Assembly (NCBI RefSeq): GCF_001050035.1
Contig: NZ_CVTA01000009.1
Location: 56,413 to 120,412 of the forward strand
Length of the DNA stretch: 64,000 nucleotides
Source: Mycolicibacterium komanii
GTDB lineage: Bacteria; Actinomycetota; Actinomycetes; Mycobacteriales; Mycobacteriaceae
Reading direction: 5' to 3'
Shown here: positions 32,809 to 41,229 of the stretch, one piece after another
How positions within the stretch are numbered: the stretch's first letter is position 1
Layout: each line of letters starts with the position of its first letter
The notes under the pieces: model-generated
Told to the model about the DNA's origin: nothing
The model's database searches: none
The model's input: only the letters and a program-made list of their open reading frames with translations
Made by a program: the position numbers and the translations under genes

Positions 32809-34278
32809 ATGAGCCGGATCGGTGCTCTCGAGGTGCGCGATGCCGTGCTCGACCGCGGGTCGTTTCGGAGCTGGGACGGCCCTCCGCGCGACGTCGACGC
32901 GAGCGCCGAATGCCGCCGGGCGCTGGCCGCCGCCGCCGAGAAGACGGGCCTGGACGAGTCGGTGGTGACCGGTGAGGGCACGGTGCTCGGCCGCCGAGTG
33001 GCGTTGGTGCTCTGCGAGTTCGACTTCCTGGCCGGATCCATCGGGGTGGCGGCGGCCGAACGGATCACCGCCGCGGTGCAACGGGCGACGGCCGAGCGGC
33101 TGCCGTTGCTGGCGTCGCCGAGTTCGGGTGGCACGCGGATGCAGGAGGGCACCGTCGCGTTCCTGCAGATGGTCAAGATCGCCGCGGCCGTCGAACTGCA
33201 CAAGCGCGCGCATCTGCCCTACCTCGTGTATCTGCGGCACCCCACGACTGGTGGGGTGTTCGCGTCGTGGGGATCGCTGGGACATGTGACCGGCGCCGAA
33301 CCCGGCGCGCTGATCGGCTTCCTCGGACCGCGGGTGTACGAGCACCTCTACGGTGAGCCGTTTCCCGAGGGCATCCAGACTGCCGAGAACCTGCACCGGC
33401 ACGGCGTCATCGACGGTGTGGTGCCGCTCGAGGCGCTGCGCGCGACGCTGAACCGGACGCTGACCGTCGTCGCCGACGCGCCGGAGCAGCCGCCTCCGCC
33501 GCCCGAGATGGGTCCGCTGCCCGACGTGCCTGCGTGGGAGTCGGTCGAGGCGTCGCGGCGTCCGGACCGGCCCGGTGTGGGATACCTGCTGCGGCACGGG
33601 ACGACCGACCGGGTGCTGCTGTCGGGAACGGGACAGGGCGAGGCGGCGACGACGCTGCTGGCGCTGGCGCGTTTCGGCGGTCAGCCGGCGGTGGTGCTCG
33701 GACAGCAGCGCGTGGTAGGCGGCATGGTCGGGCCTGCGGCGCTGCGCGAGGCGCGTCGGGGCATGGCCTTGGCCGAGGGACTGCAACTGCCGCTCGTGCT
33801 CGTGATCGACACGGCCGGACCGGCTTTGACCGTCGAGGCCGAACAGGGCGGATTGGCCGGTGAGATCGCGCGCTGCCTGGCCGAACTGGTCACGCTGGAT
33901 ACGCCGACGGTGTCGGTGCTGTTGGGTCAGGGCAGCGGCGGGCCCGCGCTGGCGATGGTTCCCGCCGATCGGGTGCTGGCCGCGCTGCACGGCTGGCTCG
34001 CGCCGCTTCCGCCGGAGGGCGCGAGCGCGATCGTGTTCCGGGATCTGGATCACGCCCCGGAACTGGCTGCGGCGCAGGGCATTCGGTCTGCCGATCTGCT
34101 GCGCAACGGCATCGTCGACGTAATCGTCCCCGAGGACCCGGATGCGGCCGACGAGCCGATGCAGTTCACGCAGCGGTTGTCGGCGGTGATCGCCAACGAA
34201 CTGCATTCGCTGCGTTCGGTGGGCGGCGCAGAACGGCTGCAGGCGCGGCTGGCCCGCTACAGGGGGATCGGCCTGTGA
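32809..34278 (+). CDS. accD3: Acyl-CoA carboxylase carboxyltransferase subunit, AccD3-like
   Basis: 489 residues with beta-like and alpha-like crotonase-fold halves fused. The N-terminal half has SPSSGGTRMQEGTVAFLQMVK and HPTTGGVFASWGSLGH. The C-terminal half has GQQRVVGGMVGPAALREARR and LVLVIDTAGPALTVEAEQGG. This is the carboxyltransferase fold that moves CO2 from carboxybiotin to acyl-CoA. The N-terminal zinc ribbon of E. coli AccD is absent. M. tuberculosis accD3 (Rv0904c) also diverges from echA6 and is of similar length (about 495 residues, from memory). Here two carbohydrate genes separate them. The start MSRIGALEVRD fits the family, with no strong ribosome binding site. Confidence 0.87.
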   Translation: MSRIGALEVRDAVLDRGSFRSWDGPPRDVDASAECRRALAAAAEKTGLDESVVTGEGTVLGRRVALVLCEFDFLAGSIGVAAAERITAAVQRATAERLPLLASPSSGGTRMQEGTVAFLQMVKIAAAVELHKRAHLPYLVYLRHPTTGGVFASWGSLGHVTGAEPGALIGFLGPRVYEHLYGEPFPEGIQTAENLHRHGVIDGVVPLEALRATLNRTLTVVADAPEQPPPPPEMGPLPDVPAWESVEASRRPDRPGVGYLLRHGTTDRVLLSGTGQGEAATTLLALARFGGQPAVVLGQQRVVGGMVGPAALREARRGMALAEGLQLPLVLVIDTAGPALTVEAEQGGLAGEIARCLAELVTLDTPTVSVLLGQGSGGPALAMVPADRVLAALHGWLAPLPPEGASAIVFRDLDHAPELAAAQGIRSADLLRNGIVDVIVPEDPDAADEPMQFTQRLSAVIANELHSLRSVGGAERLQARLARYRGIGL

Positions 34279-34312
34279 TGCTCGGCCACCGTCCGATGGC
34301 ATGCTGGGTTGA

Positions 34313-35005
34313 ATGGAAGCTCTGTTCCATTTCGCCGGAAATTTCTGGTGGCTGATCTTTCCGCTTGGCGGTGCGATCGGCGGAACGGTGCGTGCGGTGG
34401 CGGCGGCCAACGAGCGTCGTGCTCAACGTCGCCTCGAGCGCTACCGCATCAAGCAGGAGACGAAGGTGGCGCTCGCAGAGGCATCGAGGCGGGCGCACAC
34501 CAACGAGGCGGCGAATCGGCGCGAGATGGCCAAGGTGATGCAACGCCACGCCGACACCGACGCGCGTTGGCTCAACTACGAGGTCGATGTCGCCAAGCTG
34601 TTGGACTTTCCGCTGATGACCGACATGCGCGCGCCGTTGACCATCGCCTTCCACAAGGCGAAGAGCCATGCGGATCTGCTGCGCCCGGAATCCGTGGACG
34701 ACATCGTCGGCGACCGCACCGCGCAGGTCGAGTACCGCGACGCGGTACACGAGTACGTCGCGGCGTTCGACGTCGCCGAGGCCGATGCGATTCGCCGCCG
34801 CCGAAGCGACTTCTCGGCGCAGGACCAGGCGCGCATCGAACGTGCCCAGCACCTGTTGCGTCTGGCATCCGACGAAGCGGCGACCTCCGACGAGCGCAAG
34901 GCCGCCTATGCGCGCGCGCAGAAGGAACTCGACGGTCTCATCGCCTTACCGGCGACGACCCGGGCGAGCATCGAACGCAAGATTGTGGGCGAGATCGAGG
35001 CGTGA
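34313..35005 (+). CDS. Hypothetical protein: one N-terminal membrane helix plus long charged helices
   Basis: 230 residues. Residues about 5-28 (FHFAGNFWWLIFPLGGAIGG) form one membrane segment. They are followed by a strongly basic helical stretch with RRAQRRLERYRIKQE and further Ala/Arg/Glu-rich helices that look like coiled coil, and a C-terminal AATTRASIERKIVGEIEA-like end. No family was recognised. It follows accD3 in the same direction after 34 bases, so it may be cotranscribed. A membrane-tethered scaffold or accessory role is possible but unsupported. Confidence 0.75.
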   Translation: MEALFHFAGNFWWLIFPLGGAIGGTVRAVAAANERRAQRRLERYRIKQETKVALAEASRRAHTNEAANRREMAKVMQRHADTDARWLNYEVDVAKLLDFPLMTDMRAPLTIAFHKAKSHADLLRPESVDDIVGDRTAQVEYRDAVHEYVAAFDVAEADAIRRRRSDFSAQDQARIERAQHLLRLASDEAATSDERKAAYARAQKELDGLIALPATTRASIERKIVGEIEA

Positions 35006-35012
35006 GCCGAGC

Positions 35013-35258
35013 TCAGCCGCCCAGTTCGGATACCGCGGTGTCGAGTTGTGCTGCCTGCTCTTCGATTTCGCGATCAGACGGCGCCTCGCCGATCCGGTTC
35101 ACCAGGTCCTCGCGCGACGCCACCTCGAGCGCGCCACGGTAGTCCTCGGACGCAAGCCGGCCCGCGCCGATCACGTCTACCCGGCCCTCGACCACCACCA
35201 GCACTGCGTTCTTTTCCTCGGACTGCAGCAGCGTGCGCACATCGTCGGCCGAGATCAT
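35013..35258 (-). CDS. Hypothetical small acidic protein (81 aa)
   Basis: Starts at ATG 35258 (MISADDVRTLLQ) with AAAGGACGGAGC just upstream. The frame is open a little further but lacks another good start. The sequence is acidic, with a strand-like EKNAVLVVVEGRVDVIGAG followed by helices with REDLVNRIGEAPSDREIEEQ. No signal peptide, no membrane segment and no family recognised. It converges on the 34313 gene with a gap of 7 bases and lies 96 bases downstream of the next leftward gene. Confidence 0.7.
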   Translation of the reverse strand: MISADDVRTLLQSEEKNAVLVVVEGRVDVIGAGRLASEDYRGALEVASREDLVNRIGEAPSDREIEEQAAQLDTAVSELGG

Positions 35259-35354
35259 GTTGGCTCCGTCCTTTTGTGTTGCAGCCGGTCCGAGCGGTTC
35301 TCCTGCGGCGCCCGGCCGGCGTCTCACCTCTAGGGGTGCCCGCTTCCGACCGGT

Positions 35355-35801
35355 CTATGCGACCGCCAGCGCAGCGAGCGTCGCGATGCAGGTGACGAGG
35401 TCCAGCGGCAACCGCAGGAGGCTGCGCCTGGTCCAGCGCACCGCCGCGGCCTCGTCGACCCCCGCCGGGTCGGCCTTCTCGAACGCCACCGCCTTCGGCA
35501 CGAAATCGACCAGCGACCACACCCGCATCAAGGCATGGCTGACCAGCGCCACCAGCAGCGCGGTGCGCACGCCGGCGTGCGACCACCCGACGATCAGCGA
35601 TCCGATGAGCAGCAGCTCGAAAACCGTGTGCGCCGGAATCCAGAACCGGCGCCGCGAGATTCCGCCGTTGTGCGCCTGGATGATGCCGGGCCGTCGCGGC
35701 CAGGCGGGATCGACGACAACGGTTTCGTAGAGTCCACCTCCCAGCAAGATGCAGGCCATCAACGTGGTGGCGGCGATCAGGATGAGCGTCGGGGTCCACA
35801 C
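35355..35801 (-). CDS. Hypothetical membrane protein, four predicted helices (148 aa)
   Basis: Begins with GTG 35801 (MWTPTLILIAATTLMACILL). Hydrophobic stretches lie at residues about 3-24, 58-74, 79-96 and 128-147, compatible with four membrane helices and both ends in the cytoplasm. The loop ETVVVDPAWPRRPGIIQAHN is conserved-looking and resembles the DUF1772-type small membrane proteins, but I am not certain. It sits 11 bases downstream of the TetR gene in the same direction and is probably cotranscribed with it. Confidence 0.75.
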   Translation of the reverse strand: MWTPTLILIAATTLMACILLGGGLYETVVVDPAWPRRPGIIQAHNGGISRRRFWIPAHTVFELLLIGSLIVGWSHAGVRTALLVALVSHALMRVWSLVDFVPKAVAFEKADPAGVDEAAAVRWTRRSLLRLPLDLVTCIATLAALAVA

Positions 35802-35812
35802 ACCGCCGATTA

Positions 35813-36355
35813 TTACGGGGCGTCGAGGTAGCGCTGAACGGTCGGTCCCATCGCCGCGACGATCTCCTCATGAGACATCGCGACGATCGGCGGTAGCTGC
35901 AGCACGTACCGGCACAGCGCCAGACCCAGCGTCTGCGTCGCGATCAAAGCGGCCCGCCGCTCCGGGGCCTCCGGGTTGATCTCGGCGATGACGGGCAGCA
36001 GCTGCCGGGTGAAGATCTCGGTCATCCGTTGGGCCGCGTCGCTGTTGGTCGCACTCGACCGCAGCAGCACGATCAGCGCCTCGTCACGCTCCCACCGATT
36101 GATGAAATGCGCGACCAGGCCTGCACCTACCTCACCGCGATCGACACCGGACAGGTCGGGGATCTGCAGGTCGAAGTCGGCGGCCGCCGCGAACAGCTGG
36201 TTCTTGTTGCCGAAGTACCGCATCACCATCGACGGGTCGATGCCGGCGTCCGCCGCGATGGCCCGAATGGTGGACCGTTCGAACCCCGACCTGGCGAACC
36301 GTTCGCGCGCGGCCGCCAAGATCACCGCCTTGGTTTGTTCGGAGGACCTACGCAT
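35813..36355 (-). CDS. TetR-family transcriptional regulator
   Basis: 180 residues. The N-terminal helix-turn-helix is clear: AARERFARSGFERSTIRAIA followed by AGIDPSMVMRYFGNKNQLF. The C-terminal half (FTRQLLPVIAEINPEAPERRA) resembles the TetR_C_17-type ligand domains common in actinobacteria. It diverges from an FAD-dependent monooxygenase, with three 16-bp palindromes in the 100-bp gap. The first of these abuts its own start codon, so autorepression and control of the monooxygenase are likely. The ligand is unknown; a hydrophobic drug-like or aromatic compound would fit. Confidence 0.92.
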   Translation of the reverse strand: MRRSSEQTKAVILAAARERFARSGFERSTIRAIAADAGIDPSMVMRYFGNKNQLFAAAADFDLQIPDLSGVDRGEVGAGLVAHFINRWERDEALIVLLRSSATNSDAAQRMTEIFTRQLLPVIAEINPEAPERRAALIATQTLGLALCRYVLQLPPIVAMSHEEIVAAMGPTVQRYLDAP

Positions 36356-36371
36356 GCCAACAATTGTAGGC
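36356..36371. promoter_or_regulatory. TetR operator candidate 1, GCCAACAATTGTAGGC
   Basis: Imperfect 16-bp palindrome that begins one base upstream of the TetR start codon. It shares the GCCAACAA half-site with the two other copies. It overlaps operator 2 by two bases. Binding here would block expression of the regulator itself. Confidence 0.6.
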
Positions 36372-36385
36372 CAACAAGTGTTGAC
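36370..36385. promoter_or_regulatory. TetR operator candidate 2, GCCAACAAGTGTTGAC
   Basis: 16-bp palindrome with CAACA-AG-TGTTG symmetric core, 14 of 16 bases the same as operator 3. It lies in the shared promoter region of the TetR and monooxygenase genes. Confidence 0.7.
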
Positions 36386-36411
36386 TTAGCGACGTTCGGG
36401 GCGCATGCTTT

Positions 36412-36427
36412 GCCAACAAGCGTTGGC
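36412..36427. promoter_or_regulatory. TetR operator candidate 3, GCCAACAAGCGTTGGC
   Basis: Best copy: six-base arms GCCAAC/GTTGGC are perfectly symmetric around AAGC. It lies 28 bases upstream of the monooxygenase start codon and its ribosome binding site (GGAAGGAGA). Occupation would repress the monooxygenase. Confidence 0.75.
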
Positions 36428-36455
36428 ATAGACAGGCCAGCGGAAGGAGAAAGAG

Positions 36456-37589
36456 ATGAACACGGACGTCCTCATCGTTGGAGCAGGCCCGACCGGGTTG
36501 GCAGCGGCGGTCGCGTTGCTGTCCCGCGGCGTGACCGTGACGGTCGTCGACGGCCAGGCGGCCGGGGCCAACACCTCGCGCGCCGCGGTGGTCAATGCCC
36601 GAACGCTCGAAGTGCTCGAGAGCCTCGACGTGGCCAGGCGACTGATCAAGGAAGGAGTGGAAGCCCCGCGGTTCACCATCCGCGACCGCGGCCGCACCCT
36701 GATCCCGGTGGACTTCAGCGGCTTGCCCACCGCCTACCCCTACTCGTTGATGGTGTCGCAGGCGACCACCGAGCGCCTACTACTCGAGCGGCTGGAGGAA
36801 CTGGGCGGATCGGTGCTGCGCCCGAAGACCCTGACCGCCGTCGACCAGGATCCGACCGGCGTCACCGCGACGTTCGACGACGGCGACACCATTCGCGCGC
36901 GTTACGTCGTCGGCGCCGACGGGATTCGCAGCGTCGTGCGCGAGCAGGCCGGCATCGGATTCGTCGGCAGCGTGTACGACGAGTCGTTCGCGCTGGCCGA
37001 TGTCCGACTCACCGGCAGCGCACCCGAAGACGAGGTCATCCTGTACTGGGCCAAGGAGGGTCTGACGGTGGTGGCCCCGCTGCCCGGCGGTGTGCATCGG
37101 ATCGTGGCACCCGTCGCCGAGGCGCCCGAGGAACCGTCGGCGGCATTCGTTCAGCAGATCCTCGACACCCGCATCGGCGCAGGCGCACTGACGGTCGACG
37201 AGGTGATCTGGGGTTCGCGCTTCCGGATCCACCACCGGGTCGCCGACGCGTTCCGTGCGGGCCGGTTGCTGCTGGCCGGTGACGCCGCGCACGTGCACAG
37301 CCCGGCCGGTGGTCAGGGCATGAACCTGGGCATCCAGGACGCGGTGGCAGTGGCCGACGCGTTGGCCGCGGTCCTCGCGGGCGAGCCCGAGACGCGGCTC
37401 GACGAGTACAGCCAGTCGCGGCGCCCGATCGCGAAGGAGGTGGTCGAGATGACCGATCGCCTTACCCGGTTGGCCACGCTCCCCCGCGCCGTGCGGCCGA
37501 TCCGCAACACCGCGATCCGGCTCGCCGGGCTGGTGCCCGCGGTGCGCTACGGCCTGGCCCGTCGGCTCAGCGGTCTGGTGTACCGCTGA
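36456..37589 (+). CDS. FAD-dependent monooxygenase, PHBH-like (377 aa)
   Basis: Group A flavoprotein hydroxylase. It has GAGPTGLAAAVALLSRG near residue 9 (FAD Rossmann), the DG motif VVGADGIRSVVREQ near residue 152, and the GD motif LLLAGDAAHVHSPAGGQGMNLG near residue 270. The C-terminus is short, without the thioredoxin-like extension of phenol hydroxylases. Likely substrates are aromatic or antibiotic-like compounds. A GGAAGGAGA ribosome binding site precedes the ATG. Its promoter carries the TetR palindromes, so it is probably induced by the ligand of that regulator. Its 3' end overlaps the convergent 37567 gene by 23 bases. Confidence 0.92.
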   Translation: MNTDVLIVGAGPTGLAAAVALLSRGVTVTVVDGQAAGANTSRAAVVNARTLEVLESLDVARRLIKEGVEAPRFTIRDRGRTLIPVDFSGLPTAYPYSLMVSQATTERLLLERLEELGGSVLRPKTLTAVDQDPTGVTATFDDGDTIRARYVVGADGIRSVVREQAGIGFVGSVYDESFALADVRLTGSAPEDEVILYWAKEGLTVVAPLPGGVHRIVAPVAEAPEEPSAAFVQQILDTRIGAGALTVDEVIWGSRFRIHHRVADAFRAGRLLLAGDAAHVHSPAGGQGMNLGIQDAVAVADALAAVLAGEPETRLDEYSQSRRPIAKEVVEMTDRLTRLATLPRAVRPIRNTAIRLAGLVPAVRYGLARRLSGLVYR

Positions 37590-37959
37590 GCTCCACCACC
37601 CTGCCGCGACTGTGCACGTACAGCACGGCCGCGGCGGCGGCGGCCTCGACCATGGCGACCACGGTGGCCATTCCCATCACCGTCGACGGCGAGGCGGCCG
37701 CGGCGCCGTGGTGATGGCCGGGCGCAGGCAGATGAATGGCGATCATCGCGAGGTTCATCAGCGCGACGATCACCCACGCGCGCTGTCGTCCGTCGCGCCA
37801 GAGGTCGCGCGCGCAGTACAGACACGCAGCGGCCATGGACGCCATCAGCGCCGCCGCGAACGGGGTCTGCGCGTGACCGAGCATGGCCGCGTGCAACAGG
37901 GCCGAGCAGGCCGCGAGCACGGCGCACACCCGTCGCCCCACCGTCCCGATCGTCGTCAT
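37567..37959 (-). CDS. Hypothetical membrane protein, His-rich loop (130 aa)
   Basis: Four hydrophobic segments (about residues 8-25, 32-48, 61-76 and 94-114) suggest a small integral membrane protein. A loop with HLPAPGHHHGAAAA and an early HAAMLGHAQ contain six His residues, so metal binding is imaginable. No family recognised. The coding region overlaps the 3' end of the FAD monooxygenase by 23 bases in convergent orientation. The start ATG 37959 has no clear ribosome binding site. Confidence 0.65.
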   Translation of the reverse strand: MTTIGTVGRRVCAVLAACSALLHAAMLGHAQTPFAAALMASMAAACLYCARDLWRDGRQRAWVIVALMNLAMIAIHLPAPGHHHGAAAASPSTVMGMATVVAMVEAAAAAAVLYVHSRGRVVELSGTPDR

Positions 37960-38012
37960 ACAGATATCGACTCCCGCCGTCGCGGAAATTCATCCCGTGA
38001 CAGGATCCGGAC

Positions 38013-39116
38013 ATGGCAGCCATCCGCCCGTTCCGAATCGCGATTCCCGACGACGATCTCGCCGACCTGAAGTCTCGCTTGCGCCGAACGCGGTGGCCGG
38101 AGGCCGAATGTGTCGACGACTGGAGCCAGGGCATCCCGCTGGACTACACCCGCGAACTGGCCGAGTACTGGGCCAACGAATACGACTGGCGGGCCCGCGA
38201 AGAGGCGTTGAACCGCTTCGACCACTACACCACCGAGATCGACGGCCTCGACATCCACTTCATCCATCAGCGCTCATCGCAGCCCGACGCGTTTCCGTTG
38301 TTGATCACCCACGGCTGGCCGGGGTCGATCGTGGAGTTCCACAAGGTGATCGAACCGCTCACCGAGCGCGGCTTCGACGTCGTCTGCCCGTCGCTTCCGG
38401 GCTACGGCTTCTCCGGAAAGCCCACCGCGACGGGCTGGGGCATCGAGAAGATCGCCTCGGCGTGGGACACCCTGATGGGCAGGCTGGGTTACGAGCGGTT
38501 CGGCGCGCAGGGCGGCGACTGGGGTGCCGCGGTCACGACGCAGATCGGCCGCAACGGCAAGCGCTGCGCGGCAATTCACCTGAACATGCCGCTCGGTTTC
38601 CCGCCGGGCAAGCTCGAGAATCCGACCGAAGAGGAACAGCGGGCGCTGCAGCGCGGCCAGTACTACCAGAAGTGGGACTCGGGCTATTCGAAACAACAGT
38701 CCACCCGGCCGCAGACCCTCGGCTACGGGCTCGTCGACTCTCCGGTGGGTCAGCTCGCGTGGATCGTGGAGAAGTTCTGGTCGTGGATGGATTGCGACGG
38801 CCACCCGGAGAACGTGCTGACCAAAGACGAACTCCTCGACAACGTGATGCTGTACTGGCTCACCGCATCCGGCGCGTCGTCGGCCCGGCTCTACTGGGAA
38901 AGCTTCAACGCGTTCGGCGGATTCGACCGCGTCGAACTTCCGACCGGTGTCGCATCCTTCCCGAAGGAGATCCTGCAAGCCCCGCGCAGTTGGTGCGAGA
39001 AGGGATACAACATCACCCACTGGTCGACGATGCCCCGCGGTGGTCACTTCGCGGCGTTCGAGCAGCCCGACCTGTACGTCGACGACGTCGCCAAGTTCTT
39101 CGCCGGCGTGCGGTAG
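38013..39116 (+). CDS. Epoxide hydrolase, alpha/beta-hydrolase with EHN domain
   Basis: 367 residues. The N-terminal EHN domain (about 1-110; RPFRIAIPDDDLADLKSRLRRTRWPE, YWANEYDWRAREEALNRF) is typical of microsomal-type epoxide hydrolases. The alpha/beta-hydrolase core has the oxyanion motif HGWPGS near residue 100, the nucleophile elbow GGDWGA (Asp about 170) and the catalytic His in GGHFAAFEQP near residue 345. It converts epoxides to vicinal diols through an alkyl-enzyme ester. The next gene starts on the base after its TAG stop, so the two are almost certainly cotranscribed. Confidence 0.93.
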   Translation: MAAIRPFRIAIPDDDLADLKSRLRRTRWPEAECVDDWSQGIPLDYTRELAEYWANEYDWRAREEALNRFDHYTTEIDGLDIHFIHQRSSQPDAFPLLITHGWPGSIVEFHKVIEPLTERGFDVVCPSLPGYGFSGKPTATGWGIEKIASAWDTLMGRLGYERFGAQGGDWGAAVTTQIGRNGKRCAAIHLNMPLGFPPGKLENPTEEEQRALQRGQYYQKWDSGYSKQQSTRPQTLGYGLVDSPVGQLAWIVEKFWSWMDCDGHPENVLTKDELLDNVMLYWLTASGASSARLYWESFNAFGGFDRVELPTGVASFPKEILQAPRSWCEKGYNITHWSTMPRGGHFAAFEQPDLYVDDVAKFFAGVR

Positions 39117-40496
39117 ATGGGGCGGACGCTGGAGGCCGACTACCTCGTCGTGGGAGCGGGGGCGATGGGGCTCGCGTTCACCGACACATTGGTCCACGAA
39201 TCAGATGCGACGGTCGTGGTGGTCGACCGAAACGATCAGCCCGGCGGGCACTGGACGACGGCGTATCCGTTCGTGCGACTGCACCAGCCGTCGGCCTACT
39301 ACGGGGTGAACTCCCGCGGGCTCGGCAGCGACACCGTCGACCAATTCGGGCTCAACGCAGGCTATTACGAGCTGGCCAGCGGAGCCGAGGTGTGCGCGTA
39401 CTTCGATGCGGTGATGTCCCAGCACCTGTTGCCGACCGGCCGCGTCACATACCTGCCGATGAGCGAGTATCTCGGCGACGGTCGGGTGCGCACGTTCGGC
39501 GGTGAGGACATTGAGGTGGTGGCGCCGCGGCTGGTGACCACGCGGGTGGAGGTCGTCGTACCGTCGATGCGGCGGCCGAACTACGCCATCGCCGACGGCG
39601 TCGACGTCGTGCCGCCGAACAGCCTCCCGCGCATGCGCGAGCCGCGCGACCGCTATGTGGTTGTGGGAGCGGGGAAGACGGCGATGGACTCCTGCCTGTG
39701 GCTGTTGCGCCACGGCATCGCGCCGGAGCGAGTCACGTGGATCAAACCCCGCGAGTCCTGGGTGTTGGACCGGGCCGCCATCCAGCCCGGTAGGCAGTTC
39801 GCGAAGAACACGTTGCGGGATTTCGGCAACCAGTTGGCGGCGGTGCGCGAGGCGGAGTCGCTTCCGCATCTGTTCGAGCTGTTGGAGGACAAGGTTTGCC
39901 TACAGCGCATCGACCGGTCCGTCGAACCGACGATGTACCGGTGCGCGATTCTGTCGCAGGCCGAGCTGGCCGAGTTGCGCCGCATCACCGACGTCGTGCG
40001 GATGGGCTACGTCCAGGCGCTCGAGCCCGGTCGCATCACGCTCGCCGACGGCGTCCGTGACGTTGGCGGTTCGGTCCTCTACATCGATTGCACCGCAGAC
40101 GGTTTGGGCAAGGAGCCGGTCACGACCATTTTCGACGGCGACCACATCGCGCTGCAGACCGTGCGCACGTGTCAACCCGCGTTCAGCGCCGCCGTCATCG
40201 CGCACGTCGAAAACGCCTATCCCGACGACGAGACCCGGAACTCGTTCTGCAAGCCGGTGCCCTACCCGCACGTGCCGGTCGACTGGCTGCGAATGATGTT
40301 GATCTTCAATGAGAATCAAGTGAAATGGTTCTCCGACCCGGACATGATGGCCTGGGTTGACGCGGCGCGGCTCAACGCGCTGCACCACGTGACCGCGAAT
40401 GTCAGCGAGCGGGCGCGGGAGCGCGTCATCTCGATGCTCAGCTCAGAGCTACCGGCGATCAACGAGAAGTTGGAGGTCCTGCTGGCGCAGGTCTAG
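39117..40496 (+). CDS. FAD/NAD(P)-binding oxidoreductase-like protein (459 aa)
   Basis: Starts with ATG directly after the epoxide hydrolase stop (TAGATG). It has an N-terminal FAD-type Rossmann motif VVGAGAMGLAFTDTL near residue 10, then RNDQPGGHWTTAYPFVRLHQP. A second Rossmann motif VVVGAGKTAMDSCLWLL near residue 180 is followed by KPRESWVLDR. This two-nucleotide layout is like flavin-containing monooxygenases, but neither the FMO nor the BVMO fingerprint is visible. Function is therefore unassigned. An oxidative step linked to the epoxide hydrolase is possible. Confidence 0.82.
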   Translation: MGRTLEADYLVVGAGAMGLAFTDTLVHESDATVVVVDRNDQPGGHWTTAYPFVRLHQPSAYYGVNSRGLGSDTVDQFGLNAGYYELASGAEVCAYFDAVMSQHLLPTGRVTYLPMSEYLGDGRVRTFGGEDIEVVAPRLVTTRVEVVVPSMRRPNYAIADGVDVVPPNSLPRMREPRDRYVVVGAGKTAMDSCLWLLRHGIAPERVTWIKPRESWVLDRAAIQPGRQFAKNTLRDFGNQLAAVREAESLPHLFELLEDKVCLQRIDRSVEPTMYRCAILSQAELAELRRITDVVRMGYVQALEPGRITLADGVRDVGGSVLYIDCTADGLGKEPVTTIFDGDHIALQTVRTCQPAFSAAVIAHVENAYPDDETRNSFCKPVPYPHVPVDWLRMMLIFNENQVKWFSDPDMMAWVDAARLNALHHVTANVSERARERVISMLSSELPAINEKLEVLLAQV

Positions 40497-40800
40497 CTGG
40501 TGCCCACTAACACTTTCCGAGGTGCTCCGGCACTATGGCGGGCGATGCCTCGTTGCCTAGCCCGCACGTCGAATGCGGGATGCCGAGCCGTACACTTCGT
40601 AAATTCGAGCACACGTTCGAGGGCGGCAGTACTACCCTGAGAAGCTGGCGCCGCCAAGGACGCCCGAGATCGGAAAAGAAATGATGCGAGCTTCAATGAT
40701 TCGGGTATCGAACAATGTAACGCCCGGTTTGAGCCGAGCGATTAAGGTCGAGTAACTGCGTTATCAGCAGGAATTTGCGCGAGGGAGAGAGAGGCCACAC
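40497..40800. other. Intergenic region upstream of the hemophore-related gene (304 bp)
   Basis: No convincing gene. A 67-codon leftward frame at 40493-40696 has no ribosome binding site or family similarity. The region is less GC-rich than its surroundings near 40680-40770 and probably contains the promoter of the secreted protein downstream. No IdeR-type iron box and no terminator hairpin were recognised. A purine-rich GGGAGAGAGAGG just before 40801 is the ribosome binding site of that gene. Confidence 0.5.
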
Positions 40801-41136
40801 ATGATCAAGATTTCGTTGGGCAAGATGGCTGCCGGTTTCGGCGGACTGGCGTTGGCGTTGACAGCCGGGGCGGGAATCGCGTCTGCACAGCCCAATCTGG
40901 ATTCAGCTGTCAACACGACGTGCAGTTACCAGCAGGTCCAAGCAGCGGCAAACGCTGCGGATCCGAGGGCTGCGGCAGTGCTCAGCGACCCAGCGACATC
41001 CGCCGGCGTGCAGCAGTTCCTTGCCTCACCGCCTGCTCAACGTCGCATGATGGCTCAGCAGATCGCGAGCATGCCGGCGAACCAACCCTTCCTTCCGATC
41101 TACCAACAGATCTTCGACACCTGCCAGAATTTCTGA
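40801..41136 (+). CDS. Secreted hemophore-related protein
   Basis: 111 residues. A Sec signal peptide (MIKISLGKMAAGFGGLALALTAGAGIASA, cleavage after ASA) is followed by a mature helical protein of about 82 residues. It contains two Cys (NTTCSYQQVQAAANAADP and DTCQNF), able to form one disulfide. The pattern CSYxQVxAAxxAxxP, then a block with QQFLASPPAQR, is that of the mycobacterial hemophore-related family related to the heme carrier Rv0203. Heme binding is inferred from the family; no MmpL3-type partner or other heme gene is adjacent. A perfect 15-bp hairpin follows 54 bases after the stop. Confidence 0.85.
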   Translation: MIKISLGKMAAGFGGLALALTAGAGIASAQPNLDSAVNTTCSYQQVQAAANAADPRAAAVLSDPATSAGVQQFLASPPAQRRMMAQQIASMPANQPFLPIYQQIFDTCQNF

Positions 41137-41190
41137 CCTAGGCGGTGGCCATACCAATTGGATGATGGCCGACCCCGTATAGCCCGCACT

Positions 41191-41229
41191 GATGGGGCTG
41201 ATCTGCTCTCCGACCAGATCAGCCCCATC
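41191..41229. terminator. 15-bp perfect hairpin, probable terminator after the hemophore-related gene
   Basis: Arms GATGGGGCTGATCTG (41191-41205) and CAGATCAGCCCCATC (41215-41229) pair perfectly around a 9-base loop. There is no T-run, but U-tail-less hairpins are common in mycobacteria. The position between two rightward genes also allows an attenuator or RNA-stability function for the methyltransferase-like gene 44 bases downstream. Confidence 0.65.

Noticed and set aside
40493..40696. 67-codon leftward frame after the FAD/NAD-binding gene
   Set aside because: No ribosome binding site or recognisable domain, and it overlaps the stop region of the upstream gene.
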